Source: Uloborus plumipes (lineage: Eukaryota > Arthropoda > Arachnida > Araneae > Uloboridae). Taken from it: DNA of 64,000 nt. The notes below the pieces were generated by a model, which was not told the origin of the DNA, searched no databases, and worked only from the letters and a program-made list of their open reading frames with translations. Within the stretch, counting starts at the first letter, position 1, and the number at the start of each line of letters is the position of its first letter. The translations under genes were made by a program, and so were the position numbers. Below are positions 40,640 to 53,088 of the stretch, piece by piece. The stretch is from assembly GCA_038373865.1 (NCBI GenBank), contig JAXGGA010001118.1:104639-168638 (forward strand), read 5' to 3'.

Positions 40640-41349
40640 AGTATGGGGCTAGCCGATCTTAATGTACAACCCTAGGTTTTGAATGTGATGACTGCTGGAT
40701 CCTCACTACGACGTCGTTCAGCCGATGAAGGACTGTGTAGGGTTCATCCCAATGCGACTGCAAATTTGGGTGATAGACCTTTACGTCGGATGGGATTCCA
40801 TAGCCACACCTTGTCACCTTCTTGAAAGTCATGGCCAGTGGACCTTGTGTCGTATCGGGTGTTCATTTTCTCCGTCGCGATGTTGATTCGCTCCCGTGCG
40901 AAGTGATGAACGTCTTCCAACCGGGCCTGGAGATCCTGGACGTACTCCTCAGGCGATGAAGGCGCATCTGAAGGGGGACCAAAGACGAGATCACAAGGTA
41001 GCCGAAGCTCTCGGCCGAAGAGCATCTGTGATGGGGAATATCCGGTGGTCTCGTGGACAGCACTGCGGTAGGCCAGCAGGAACAGAGGAAGTTTCTTGTC
41101 CCAAATCTGTTGATTTTTGGAGACCATAAGCGAGAGATTATTAAGGATTGTCCTGTTAAATCTCTCCACCATACCGTCCGATTGTGGGTGTAATGGTGTC
41201 GTTCGAGTTTTCTCAATTTTAAGGATTTTACATAGGCCCTTAAACACAGCCGAGATGAAGTTTCTCCCCTGATCGGAGTGGATCTGCAAAGGTGTCCCAT
41301 ATCTCGAGATCCAATGCTGGACTAGAGTCTCTGCTACAGTGGTAGCTTC
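40640..41349 (-). pseudogene. Ty3/gypsy-type integrase fragment (end of pol), broken
   Basis: The minus-strand reading has HSDQGRNF (catalytic Asp region), HPQSDGMVERFNRT (catalytic Glu region), a conserved LLAYRSAVHETTGYSPSQML block and a downstream KVWLWNP segment. It is therefore the second half of the integrase core plus the C-terminal domain of a gypsy-type pol. Breaks: a 1-base shift near 40765-40775 puts the remaining C-terminal reading in another frame, and the upstream half of pol is gone because the fragment stops at 41349, at the junction with the hAT-like element. No gag, protease or reverse transcriptase is in the window. Retroelement fossil. Confidence 0.88.
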
Positions 41350-42359
41350 TAAGGCTCGACCGATGCATCGGCCAGGCCGATGCATCGGCGCCGATGGTTG
41401 AAATTTTTCCCATCGGCCGCCGATGCTAAAATGGAAAAAACATCGGCCCATCGGCCTCAAAAATATCTAAATGCCGATGCAAGGCCGATGTTTTTTTTTT
41501 TTTTTTCTTTTAAGTTTTCTTAAGAGGGAATTCTATTTTCTCTATTTTTTACTTCACAATTAAAAGTATGTTCAGCATGTAGTTTGAAATCGGGCAGCAA
41601 ACGGGACTAACACAGTTCTGGGTTTTGGAATTTTCCGAATCGGGCAGATACCGAAATTTTCACAACACAGATACTTTCCGAGTAATCGGTTTGTTGCGAA
41701 TTTTAAGAATTACAGTAAAACCTCCGAATAACGGAACCGGAAGTTTTGTCCGTTATTGGGAGGTGTCCGCTTTAGAGAGGATTATGCTGTTTCAGATTTT
41801 ACCTATTAGTTTAATACAGAATTATAATATTGAATATGTGTCAACGGCATCTTGTACTACGATACATATAATTTGTGTATTATTTACTATATCTCGCTTG
41901 AACTCATATCATTTTACCTTTGCTTTTTTAAATGCTAGCGTGCCTTTTCGTTGCAATTCTTTAACCTCCAACCCCCCCCCCCCCCCAAATCTCTTTTACC
42001 GTATCTTTCTATTGGAAGCATAGTTCGCTTGCCTACGCATTTTTCTCCACTGTTCTATGATAATCTATGAGATATTTTCATTAAAATATTACAATTGTAA
42101 ATGTGTCGACGGCCTCTATAACTTAATATCATTTTGTCATTGCTCAAGTCTATTTAATTTAAACTATATCAGGGGTGTGATTCGATGGATACAATTTCGG
42201 AGCAGCTAAAATTCTGTTTTGGAGAGGAAAAATAATTATTTTGGAGCATACTGGAGGAAAAAAAACACCGTATTGGAGCAGGCTGAAGCAGGAAAATTAT
42301 AATTTTAGCGCGACTGAAGAAAAAAAAAAGAATGCCATTTTGATGCAAGATTCAGCAAA

Positions 42360-44262
42360 ATAAAAAATCAAACTAGGAGCAAAAGTAGCCCGTTAAAAAG
42401 AAAAAAAAAAAATGAAAAAAGCATTAAAAGTGGTTTGATGCATCATCAAATTATCACCAGGTCCGAAAAAAGTCAAACAGAAATAAAAACATTTAAAAAA
42501 AATCAAAAAATTAAAATTTGGAGAGTAGGGTTTTGAGATGGGGAATTTTTGTGTCGATCTGATTGCCCCCCTCCCCCCTAATAACTTTTGAATGAAGATT
42601 CCGATTTGAACAAACTTTTTTTTTTTTTTTTGTTTTTGGAAAGATCTCGGCGAGTACAGCTGATTCCCATATTTGATTTTTCATTTGAGCAATTTTTGGT
42701 GCAACTTTGAACCGTTCAAATAACCTGTCCCGCGACACTAACTTTTTAGTGAACATTCCAATTTGAACAAACTTTTTTCGTTTGAAAGATCTTATCAAGG
42801 ACACTTCATTCCCGTATTTAACTTTCCGATTTAAACAATTTTTCGTTAAACATTGAACCGTTCAAACAAGCTGTCACCCATAGTAACTTTTGAGTGAACA
42901 GTCCGATTTGAACAAACTTTTTTTTTCGAATGATCTCGGCAAGGATACTTTATTACCGTATTTAAATTTTCAGTTTGAACAATTTTTTGTTCAACATTGA
43001 ACCGTTCAAACAACCTTTCCCCACCTAATAACTTTTAAGGGAACCGTCCGAATTGAATAAACTTTTTTCTGTTCGAAAGATCTCGGTGAGGACACCTCAT
43101 TCCCATATTTCGCTTTTTGATTTGAACCATTTTTCTTTTAATATTGAACAGTTCAGAAAAAGACTTAACATTGCACCTACTGGGAAATTTAAGTTCAATG
43201 TAGATCCTGAACTTAAAGGCGGATTTCCTTCAAACTAACTTTGTTAGAAAATGGTTTTGATAGATAATGTATGTAAAGTACTTTTCTGAATAAGCTGCAA
43301 TGAGGACTCTGCTTCCGACTCCTTGACTCCGACTCCACAAACATGGCAGAAATGCAGGCTCAGAAGAAAATGATCCACTCCTACCATTATAATTTTAGAG
43401 CTTTCGACTTCGACTGACGAAACTAATTTTTTAAAACCGACTCCAACACCGAATCTTCTACTCCAACTCCGCCACTATGGTAGAAATACAGGCTCGGAAA
43501 AAAGACAAGAGTCCTACTATTAGAATGTGTATGCCTTTGACTCTGACTCTACCTGTCGGCTGCGATTTATGACTCCGACTTTTCAACCCCAACTCTGAAT
43601 CCTCGACTCTAACTGTGACTCAGCAAAGAGCGAACATTGTAGAAATGCAGGCTGGGAAAAAATGACTGACACTGACTCCTACTCATAAAAGAAATAACCG
43701 ATTTTTTTCTTTGTTTATTCATTTGTTCTATTTATTATTATTATTATTTTTTTTTTTTTTGGCAGAAGATTTTTTGTCTAACAAAAATTACTCATTTAAG
43801 AGAACATTTTATTATTTATTTAATCAATTATTTGATTTTTTGTTATTGGCGACGGATTAAAAATGGAATTCAAGAGTTTTTTGGGAACGAGTTTTTTTTT
43901 TTTTTTTTTTTGATAAAATGAGTTTTGATTTTTTGATTTGCTTCCTATTTTTCATTCTTTTTTTTCAAAACAATTAATTTTTTTTCTACGGAAGAACTAT
44001 AAAAGCTGCATTGTTTAAAGATGCAACAATTTTATTTATTTATTTATTTATTTATTTATTTTTTGTTTACTTTTTAAGTGCCTAGTTCATCAGATGAAAT
44101 CTGCATATTTGGTTTTTAGAAAGCAGCTTTATTTGCTAAAAAGGTACGTTTGACATAATTTGTCGTCTCAGATAATTAAAAGAATATTGATCAGATACTG
44201 GAAAACCGATGTCGATGTACGGAAAAGTAGGTTCGTTTAGTTCTTGATAGAACTTCTTGTTT
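42360..44262 (+). repeat. Repeat family C, copy 1, with internal tandem repeats
   Basis: It matches 55228-56846 in the same order. It contains four tandem units of about 145-157 bp, each with ccgatttgaacaaacttttt, gaaagatctcgg and attgaaccgttcaaa (starts near 42601, 42758, 42903, 43048). A block rich in actccgactcc hexamers follows (43310-43690), then T-rich and TTTA repeats (44030-44060), and the closing ccgatgtcgatgtacgg near 44208. The homologous closing block is at 56791. Confidence 0.7.
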
Positions 44263-44398
44263 TGTTTAACTTTATGGTTTAAAAATATCTTAAAGAATTT
44301 TTCCACTCACACAGTGTTGTCACAATTTGTTGACTGGTTCACTTTTATTTTTAATGATTAAACAACATAATGGGAAGTTCTTTTTACCACGTTTGGTG

Positions 44399-46046
44399 TA
44401 GGGCAATTCCATCGTTACAGACGTAACAATCGCAGACTTTGAACACAAATAATTCTGGTTTGGGCTGATGAAAGTCTTCAATTTTTTTTCCTGTAGTGTA
44501 ACTTGATGATGTTTATGCTACATTAAATTTGCGTGCAGATTGCTTAATTACAAAAAAATACAGAAATTAAAAACTGCCTGTTACAGACGTAATTCACAAA
44601 ACAGCAAAAACTCGACTATGTCATACAACTTACAATATTCCTCTGAATTATACGGAAATTTTGAACTTTTTTTTTTAATACGTGTTCTAGAGACTTCAAG
44701 CTTTCTAAAACCATAAAGATTGTGTGGGTTTTGACTGCCGAATTTGTGAAAAAAATTCATAAACTTGTTACGGACGAAACAAAGTGGTGTTACAGACGTA
44801 ACATCTCTGATTTGAAAGTAGAAAACAGTATTTTAAAGCAGGAATAAACAAAGATTTTCGTGCTAAAACAATACAGTAGCATTAATTAACACATTATTTG
44901 AATATTTTAAGTTATACTGTAACAGTTTTAGAAAATTTGGGTAAGTCTGGGGAAGTTGAGAGCATATGCCGATATGTCAATATGTAACAATAAATTAATG
45001 CATCTTAAGGCAATTATTTCCAAGAAAGAGTGACACAAGAAAAGTTTAAAAGGGCTTTCACACAAATTTATTTATTTGTATTCTTAAAATTAATGCATAA
45101 TGGCGCTGCTACATAAAAAAATCGGGAAAAGTAAATTCCTCCCTGGAATCAGTGATTGGTCTTACGAGAAATAAAATTTTGCAAATGTTGGATGATACAG
45201 CAGAATACTCTAGTAACAAACTAAAATTTAACCTTCTTTGTGACAGTTGGTCAGTTTTGATAATTTTTTTTGAATGAAAAAATGTGTCCTTTTTCGTCCG
45301 ATGTTTTCGAAATTCGAACAGCATTTTTGCAAATAAATTTCAATTACATGCCGACATAATTAAAAATTTCAAAATCAGAATACCAGAAACTTTAGTACTC
45401 GTTCCATAGTATGCTATATACATGTATTGCTCATCCTGTGCTTTTTACCTATTTAATTGGAAATTTACTTTTGCTACGGACGTAACATAGAGCCATTTGT
45501 TATGTGCGAAATGTTACGTCTGTAACAGCATTAATTTAAAAACTAAATCAGTTGCAATATTTTTAACTATGGTGGGCAATTACTCTAAGAATTTGCCAAA
45601 AGGACCATTAAGGGTTTTTTTTTAATTTTGATTTTTTAGGACGTAATGACAACTTTTGCTTCTTTTTTGTTACAGACGTAACATCAAACTTCTTTTTTTC
45701 AAACTTCAATCACACCATTTAGATCAATTCAAAAGAAATTAATGAATGCATATTATTATAGTACCGTCTTAGTAGTTAAAATTGTGCTACAAGTAGTTAT
45801 TTTTGTTTTTATTTTTCCATGAGAAATATGCATTTGAAAATGTGTTCTTTTTTCTGATTTTTTACAAGTTCGTGAATATCGTACTTCCAACTAAGAAAAC
45901 AAGTATTATTCTAACTCTCACCAAAAAACCAATGCACGATTCTTAAAATATACATCTTAAGCTTTAAAATGATGTATAACATAGCAACATAACTTCAATA
46001 TGAATTTTTGACCAATTGGTTTCACTTTTCATGGAATGGCCCTGTA
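44399..46046. mobile_element. Element with dispersed GTTACAGACGTAAC sites
   Basis: The ends TAGGGCAATTCCAT and ATGGAATGGCCCTGTA are imperfect inverted repeats. GTTACAGACGTAAC occurs exactly at 44414, 44789 and 45669, inverted at 45513, and with one or two changes at 44580, 44767 and 45473. No ORF of useful length is present. The repeated 14-mer is a candidate transposase-binding site. Confidence 0.6.
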
Positions 46047-46705
46047 TCTAAATCCACATATTATTGCTGAAGTCTTTTTTTTTTTTTAAATGTTTATGTT
46101 AAACAATGGAGCAGTTGCCTATTACTAAACACAGTGTCCGTTTCAAATTTTTATCTCAAACGTTTTCGTACATGTAGGTGGAACTTAATTCACGAATAAA
46201 AGAGTATATTGCGAATTGATGAGGAATTGCTTTACAGAGATTCATGTTACAAATATCGACAATTTTAATAGGAATTTTGTCAAATACCGCCCAGCCGATA
46301 CCGAATTCAGCATCTTATTTCTTTCTCCATCCTCGTTGTATCTTTCTTTGTTAGTTATAAAACACTTTGCGATTATATCACTGCACCAATTTATGATATT
46401 AGTCTGCATTGAAATTAAAATTGATTAGTCAAAAAAAGAGAACTCTTATAAAACATTTATTTTTCTAATCATTTGATTTTTTTAACCATCGGCCATCGGC
46501 CGATGGAAGAGTAAAAAAATCGGCCATCGGCCAACTTTGAACAATCGGCATCGGCCCATCGGCCAAAAAATGCCATCGGTCGAGCCTTACTAAAAAGTCC
46601 GTAGGACGTGCCAGATTTGGCGCGTAATTTCTTTTTTTTTTGGGGGGGGGGGGGTATATTAAAGTTATACCCCAAATATTGCACGTTAATTTTGTCCCAT
46701 TATTA

Positions 46706-49009
46706 TAGTCCGAGAGCCAGGTGAAAATTTGGTTAATTATTTCTTCTCGATAGATAATTGGCCATACGCATCAGACAACAGTATCATAAAGCCCTATGAC
46801 CGTCAGCTGCGGCACAGTGGGGGGATGAGTAGTTATAACCTCCCACGCTTGAAGAAAAAAAAAAAAATTCACTCATTTCCTCTCGCCTAAAAATTTACCA
46901 GATGATAGCTTATATGTAACTATTGATAAATATATACGTCAGCTGGCTGTATCTCGGTGGAAAAATTGTCAGCTGATACTTTGAAGGTCGTTACGTAGAA
47001 GTTAGAAGCATTTACTGACTGTTCGACAAAAAAAAACCTTGAAAATGCTTCTGGTATTTTGAAGGCTGATTCTTATGTAAAATGACCCCCTGAATCCGAA
47101 TATGACCCCCGTTTTCCCCCATCACGTCCCAATTTTTTTTAAAACGCCCCCCTTTTTTTTCATTTTTCCTTAGTTTCAGGGCTATTATATTTTTTTTTGG
47201 AGGGGAAAGGAGCCTTATATTCACCAATAAATTTTTTTGAAGGTCAAGAGAGACTCAAAGTTTAAAATCATGAGCACCGAGAAAAAAATCGGGGAACTTG
47301 GGGGGGGGGGGCGTGGCCCCCCAAAATATTTGAAAAATCACCAAAAACGATCTTTTTATTCTAGTTTCTTTAAAAAGACCTTTAAAACATTTTTTTCGGT
47401 GCAGAACCAGAGTATAGGATCCGCTCCTATGGCTCCTGGGTCAGAAAAAATTTTCACGCTGTAAAATTTATAAAAAAAAAATAATAAATAATGCTTTAAA
47501 AATCGCACTTTGCACTCGAGTTTTAAAGCAGGTCTTCAGCCAAAAAAAAAAAAACAAAATTGTGGCTGATTCTTATGTCAAATGACCCCCTATTTCCAAA
47601 TATGACCTCAGTTTCCCCCCTCCACCCCCTCTTTCCAGAGAGTCCCCCCCCCCCAATTCAGAGTCATTTTACTAATTCGGAGGGGAAAAGTACATTACGT
47701 AACCCGTTAACATAATTCTAAAAGGCAACAGAGGTTCAAAGTTCAAAATCATGTACATGTGTACCAAAAATATAAACTATGGCGGTGTACCCCCCCCCCC
47801 CCAAAAAAAAAAAATCTTCTTTTCTTGTTTTTCTAAGAGACGTTTTAAACCTTTTTTTTTTTTTTTTGTGAAAAATCAGAGTATTGAATTTTCTTTTCTT
47901 TTTTTTGGGGGGGGGGGAGGGGGAGGTATACCGCCCTAGTTTATATTTTTGGTACACATGTACATGATTTTGAACTTTGAACCTCTGTTGCCTTTTAGAA
48001 TTATGTTAACGGGTTACGTAATGTACTTTTCCCCTCCGAATTAGTAAAATGACTCTGAATTGGGGGGGGGGGACTCTCTGGAAAGAGGGGGTGGAGGGGG
48101 AAACTGAGGTCATATTTGGAAATAGGGGGTCATTTGACATAAGAATCAGCCACAATTTTGTTTTTTTTTGGCTGAAGACCTGCTTTAAAACTCGAGTGCA
48201 AAGTGCGATTTTTAAAGCATTATTTTATTTTTTTTTTAAATTTTACAGCGTGAAAATTTTTTCTGACCCAGGAGCCATAGGAGCGGATCCTATACTCTGG
48301 TTCTGCACCGAAAAAAATGTTTTAAAGGTCTTTTTAAAGAAACTAGAATAAAAAGATCGTTTTTGGTGATTTTTCAAATATTTTGGGGGGCCACGCCCCC
48401 CCCAAGTTCCCCGATTTTTTCTCGGTGCTCATGATTTTAAACTTTGAGTCTCTCTTGACATCCAAAAAAATTTATTGGTGAATATAAGGCTCCTTTCCCC
48501 TCCAAAAAAAAAATAATAGCCCTGAAACTAAGGAAAAATGAAAAAAAAAGGGGGGCGTTTTAAAAAAAAATTGGGACGTGATGGGGGAAAACGGGGGTCA
48601 TATTCGGATTCAGGGGGTCATTTTACATAAGAATCAGCCTTCAAAATACCAGAAGCATTTTCAAGGTTTTTTTTTTGTCGAACAGTGTAGTCAGTAAATG
48701 CTTCTAGCTAACTTCTACGTAACGACCTTCAAAGTATCAGCTGACAATTTTTCCACCGAGATACAGCCAGCTGACGTATATATTTATCAATAGTTACATA
48801 TAAGCTATCATCTGGTAAATTTTTAGGCGAGAGGAAATGAGTGAATTTTTTTTTTTTTCTTCAAGCGTGGGAGGTTCCAACTGCTTATCCCCCCCACCGA
48901 GCCTCAGCTGACATTCACGAGGCTTCATAGTTCGATTTTCTGCTGCGTTTTACTAATTATCACTTGAGAGGAACTTGGTCATATATATCTGTTACTGGCT
49001 CTCGGACTA
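46706..49009. mobile_element. Giant inverted repeat (foldback-type element), arms of about 1.1 kb
   Basis: The left arm starts TAGTCCGAGAGCCAG and the right arm ends CTGGCTCTCGGACTA. They stay nearly identical in inverse order through blocks such as gctgatacttt, aaaatgacccc, gcaccgaga, gatccgctcctatggctcc and gtacatgtgtacc, around a spacer at about 47806-47921. The arms contain long G and C runs. There is no coding frame of family type; ORFs on both sides mirror each other. The sequence can form a 1-kb hairpin. Confidence 0.88.
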
Positions 49010-49318
49010 TTAGTTTCTGTCCTTGTGACATCAATGGTGAAAACTCAGTTGGTAAAAACATCTTATGTATACCTAATTTAGAAAAAAAATTGACTATAAA
49101 CACTTTCTATTTTCTAACTGTTGCCAAAATCAATTATCTTTTTATTTAGTTTTTTAGCGATTATTGGCATAGATGAATCTAAAAATCCTAAGAAAGCACT
49201 AAATTTCATACTTGCTCCAGAGAAGCCTTGGTTCACATTTTCATTATGATCACCATTAATATTGTTGTTACCAGGCAATAAATTTTTGCAACAATGGACT
49301 GAAAATTTAATCATTTAA

Positions 49319-49796
49319 TGGGGAAACCGGAACAGGACATACCCGCCGCAAATTTTATCCCCCTCTTTCCCGCATGGGACATTTCCGCCGCGACTCCTAT
49401 TCCCCCTCTGACTGGCACAGGACAAATCCGCCGCGCCACTTCCAAAGGTGAGAAAGGGGTTACTGGTTTTAAAATTTTCCTTCTTGGCGACACATCTTCA
49501 TTTGGCGACAAAGACCAAATTAAAAAAGCGGAATTTATTCCCAGACTACTTATATTAGGGGGGAAATCGCAAAGAAGTCAAAAAAAAAAAAAAAAACAAT
49601 GCAGTGTAAATCAATTTAAACTTCGCCAATTTTAGTTCGCCAAATATTACACTCTACCTGCTCAATCGGCGGATTTGTCCTGTCGTACAGAAACGGTGGG
49701 GTGAGACGGAATGTCTCATGAGGGGGATGATAGAGATAAATTTTGCGGCGGAAATGTCCTACGTTGCGGCGGAAATGTCCTGTGCCCGGGGAAACT
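49319..49796. repeat. MITE with repeated GGACATTTCCGCCGC motifs
   Basis: The motif (c)aggaca-tttccgccgc and close variants occur near 49332, 49375 and 49421, and in inverse orientation near 49673, 49745 and 49767. The arms are thus inverted repeats around an A-rich centre (49579-49596). Ends are near ggggaaaccgg (left) and cccggggaaac (right). Confidence 0.55.
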
Positions 49797-50213
49797 ATAT
49801 GAAATTTACTATTTTCCATGATAACTTTTTTAAACTAAGCTTTTTAGAAATAAATTATAGCTTATCCTGCTCCCTGTTACTGCAGCTATCTACGGTGAAA
49901 AAATGGTTAAAATCGGTCCAGTAGTTTTAAGTTTACCCCGGACATACGCATACAAAAGTAGTCTTTTATGTACATAGATCTATCTCTGTGGAATTGTTGT
50001 CATGTATGACAGTATAGAATTTGTATTTCATTTGAAAATAGTTGTTTGCATTTTTTACAGTCTAAACAGTTTTGATTCAATAAACCGATTGATTCAATAA
50101 ACTGGCTAAATCAATGAAGCTGGATATTGTTCTGTTTTTGGTAATTTGATTCATTAGCGCGGTTGGTTCAGTGAACCACAAGTTCAATTAAGCGGCGTCC
50201 CCTGTGTTGTGTA
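49797..50213. other. Repeat-flanked spacer
   Basis: About 400 nt between two inverted-repeat elements. Phrases such as aaaatcggtccagtagtttta and accccggacatacgcatac look like the end of a repeat, but I cannot define it. No gene. Confidence 0.35.
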
Positions 50214-50871
50214 TATACAGGGTGTCCACTCCTATCGTGGACCAATAGCTAATTTCTAAACCGTTAGAGATACGCATATAGTTCATTTAGGAAAAAATCT
50301 CCAAATTACGAAAGAAATTTTGGGTCTATTCAATGTTTTTCAAAAAATCAAATTTTGAAAGAGTTACGAAATTTAAATTTTTATACAGCCCCCCAGTCCT
50401 ATCAATCATATTTAATAAAACATTCTTGACACTGTAACGTTTAAAACTAAAAAAAAATCACTGTTCTACCATAAAAATTGACCGAGTTATGACGTTTTGA
50501 AAAATCAAGATTTTGAAGGATTTCGCATACGGTCCCTTTAGTGATCTCTCGATGACGTCATGAAATAATGCAAAATCTTGATTTTTCAAAACGTCATAAC
50601 TCGGTCAATTTTTGTGGTAGAACAGTGATTTTTTTTTAGTTTTAAACGTTACAGTGTCAAGAATGTTTTACTAAATATGATTGATAGGACTGGGGGCTGT
50701 ATAAAAATTTAAATTTCGTAACTCTTTCAAAATTTGATTTTTTGAAAAACATTGAATAGACCCAAAATTCCTTTCGTAATTTGGAGATTTTTTCCTAAAT
50801 GAACTATATGTGTATCTCTAACGGTTTAGAAATTAGCTATTGGTCCACGAGAGGAGTGGACACCCTGTATA
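50214..50871. mobile_element. Near-perfect palindromic MITE, TATACAGGGTGTCCAC ends
   Basis: It begins TATACAGGGTGTCCACTCC and ends GGAGTGGACACCCTGTATA. The two arms of about 310 bp are inverted copies with only scattered differences. They meet near 50545 with almost no spacer. Ends of the type CAGGGTG with a flanking TA would suit a Tc1/mariner-related MITE. No coding sequence. Confidence 0.85.
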
Positions 50872-51540
50872 TTAGGGCTAGTCGAAAAAATCGATTTTTT
50901 TATTTCGAAATCGCATTGCCTCTCAAAAGTTGTGGTTTAGTATCCACAACTTGGGAAAACTAAGAAAAAAATTCTAAGTTGACGTCTTCGGTTCGCGCAT
51001 GAGGCTCAAAGTTGGAAAAAATATGTTAAAAATGGAAATTTTCAAAAAGAAGAAAAAAAAAAAAAAAAAAAAACTGTAACTTTTTATAATGCAAATACCA
51101 TAAGCTGTAAATATTTTGTGCATTTTTAATCTAAAAAAATATTTTATAGCTTTTACATACGATCTTTAGTTTGCACATCAGCCTGGGCTAAAATCGCCTA
51201 CAATGTCAAATTTCGAAAATATCGATTTTTTTAATTTCAAAATCGCATTACCTCTCGAAAGTTGTGGTTTGGTATCCAAAATTTGGGAAAAATAAAAAAA
51301 AAATCTAAGTTGACTACTTCGGTTCGCGCATGAGGCTCAAAGTTGGAAAATCTATGCTAAAAATGGAAATTTTCAAAAAATAATTTGAAAAAAAAAGTAT
51401 TTTTTTTCTATCGAAACTGCTTTAAATTGTTAGTAGATAACATAAGTTGAACCCAAAAAATTATATATAACTTTTAGAAGATACATTCTGTTTGTGCATA
51501 AGGCTCAAGATATGAAAAATAAAATATTTTTGGAAAAAAA

Positions 51541-51943
51541 AATAGAACCGACTTCAGTTGGAAATTACTCTAAAAAGTAAAAAATAATTTTTTTCTTTGA
51601 ACACCATCGAAACTACTTTTAAACATAAGTTTTGAAGTCGGCGCAAAAACGATAGGTAAAATGATATTTAACCATATTTTGCCAACATTTTTTCAGAGAA
51701 ACCATTGAAAATCAAAAGCAGAATATTTGTACCATTACACGAATGTGTTGTAATCAATGAAATTAATCCATTAAAATTTATATTTATAGTTGAATTGTAG
51801 TTGCGTATGATTCTATACATTGTTTTTGCGCCGACTTCAAAACTTATGTTTAAAAGTAGTTTCGATGGTGTTCAAAGAAAAAAATTATTTTTTACTTTTT
51901 AGAGCAATTTCCAACTGAAGTCGGTTCTATTTTTTTTTCCAAA
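51541..51943. repeat. Hairpin element G with AACCGACTTC ends
   Basis: Arms of about 115 bp, 51541-51652 and 51824-51943, are inverted copies (aatagaaccgacttcagttgg / ccaactgaagtcggttctatt) around a spacer of about 170 bp. Ends resemble the gaagtcggtt end of the neighbouring H repeats, which suggests they are related. Confidence 0.75.
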
Positions 51944-52007
51944 AATATTTTATTTCATTCTTTTTAGTGTAAATGCACTTAAAATAATCAAAATATAGTT
52001 AAAAAAC

Positions 52008-52355
52008 CATGCAGCTGTTCAAAAAACTTGCAGACCTGGACTCGATCTCATTCCATCAGGAACTTCAACCCGACGCTTTTAACCACTTGACCATCGGGTC
52101 GCTCATTGAAGTAAGGATTTACGATAGCACATATTGTTTTTAAATAACATGAAATTTTAGTTTTTCGATCATAACTTTTTTTCTAGTGAACAAATATCGT
52201 CATATGAATACATGGTACCTAAGTTAACCATCTCCTATCGATTTAAAAAAAATCGTCCAAATCGGTTCAGTAGATCAGATGTTATGTGCGAACAAACAGA
52301 CAAAAAACATACGCTTTGAATTGAGAACCTCCTCCTTTTTTGAAGTCGGTTAAAA
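52008..52355 (-). repeat. H repeat copy 1, with tRNA-like segment
   Basis: It is a direct repeat of 53089-53447. On the minus strand positions 52102-52029 read like a tRNA: GCGACCCGATGG, a box-A-like TGGTCAAGTGG (rc of 52083-52093) and a box-B-like GATCGAGTCC (rc of 52038-52047). The opposite end is gaagtcggtt. The acceptor stem is only partly paired, so it is a tRNA-derived pseudo-sequence inside a repeat and not a tRNA gene. Confidence 0.6.
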
Positions 52356-53088
52356 ATTGAAAGTAAAAGTAAGTAATTTGAATTGTGGGAGAAGGAGTTA
52401 GAGTAAGACTTGGAAAATTGGTGCAAGTTTTTGCATTTCATGGAAAATAATTTTCAATTAAAGTGGACTCTTTAGCTTTTTTCAAACACCACAAGTCAAA
52501 ATCTTATTTTTAAAAAATGTGTGTCACTTTAATGATCGTTCATACCCCCCCCCCCTCGCAGTGCAAAAAAAACATTACACAGCAGATTTTGCCTAATAAC
52601 TCAACACTCATGGTGTTTGATACATTTTATTTGTTTGTAATGATGTTTTTTGGTCACAACCAATATGAAAATCACAAAAAATAGTTTCTTTAATTTTTAA
52701 CATATATTTGTCATCTTCAGAATTTTTGACTTTTAATTTTATCTTGAATTTGACGTAATGCAAGGTATAAAATACAGAATTTTATAAAGGTACAAAAATT
52801 AACATAATATAATTGATTGTGTATATAATTTTTGAAAAAATAATACAGGTGCCGCAAATCAAAAACCATTTATTGCCACAATCGATTCAAAGCTCCCAAA
52901 AATGGCGCAAACGTCCATAAGAAAATTCTACAGCATCGAAGGATCCCATTGCCAATTTTAACAAAGATCCGACCAAAACTCATTTTGTACCATAAAAAAA
53001 TATGGGGCACATTCCCATGGGAGGATGTATCTGCATAAAGACATTACAATCATTAAAATCATCAAAAAAAAAAAAAAAAAAAAAAAAA

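Larger units (their letters stand above)
41350..46589. mobile_element. hAT-like element rich in CATCGGCC motifs, with nested insertions
   Basis: The left end TAAGGCTCGACCGATG and right end CATCGGTCGAGCCTTA are perfect 16-bp inverted repeats. Both ends carry many CATCGGCC/GGCCGATG repeats (41360-41490 and 46488-46580). No clear target duplication is seen and the integrase reading does not resume on the far side, so a deletion or rearrangement accompanied or followed insertion. Inside are repeat family C (42360-44262), the GTTACAGACGTAAC element (44399-46046) and a pogo-like end near 41713-41765. No intact transposase is present. Confidence 0.75.

Noticed and set aside
41625..42023. 132-codon frame inside the hAT-like element
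   Set aside because: No transposase motif, runs through a C tract and a pogo-like end; chance frame.
47736..48351. Open frames on both strands in the 46.7-49.0 kb inverted repeat
   Set aside because: They are mirror images produced by the palindrome and consist of homopolymer-coded Lys, Phe, Pro and Gly runs.
52029..52102. Functional tRNA gene on the minus strand
   Set aside because: Box A and box B are present, but the acceptor stem pairs at only about five of seven positions and the sequence is repeated within an interspersed element; called tRNA-like instead.
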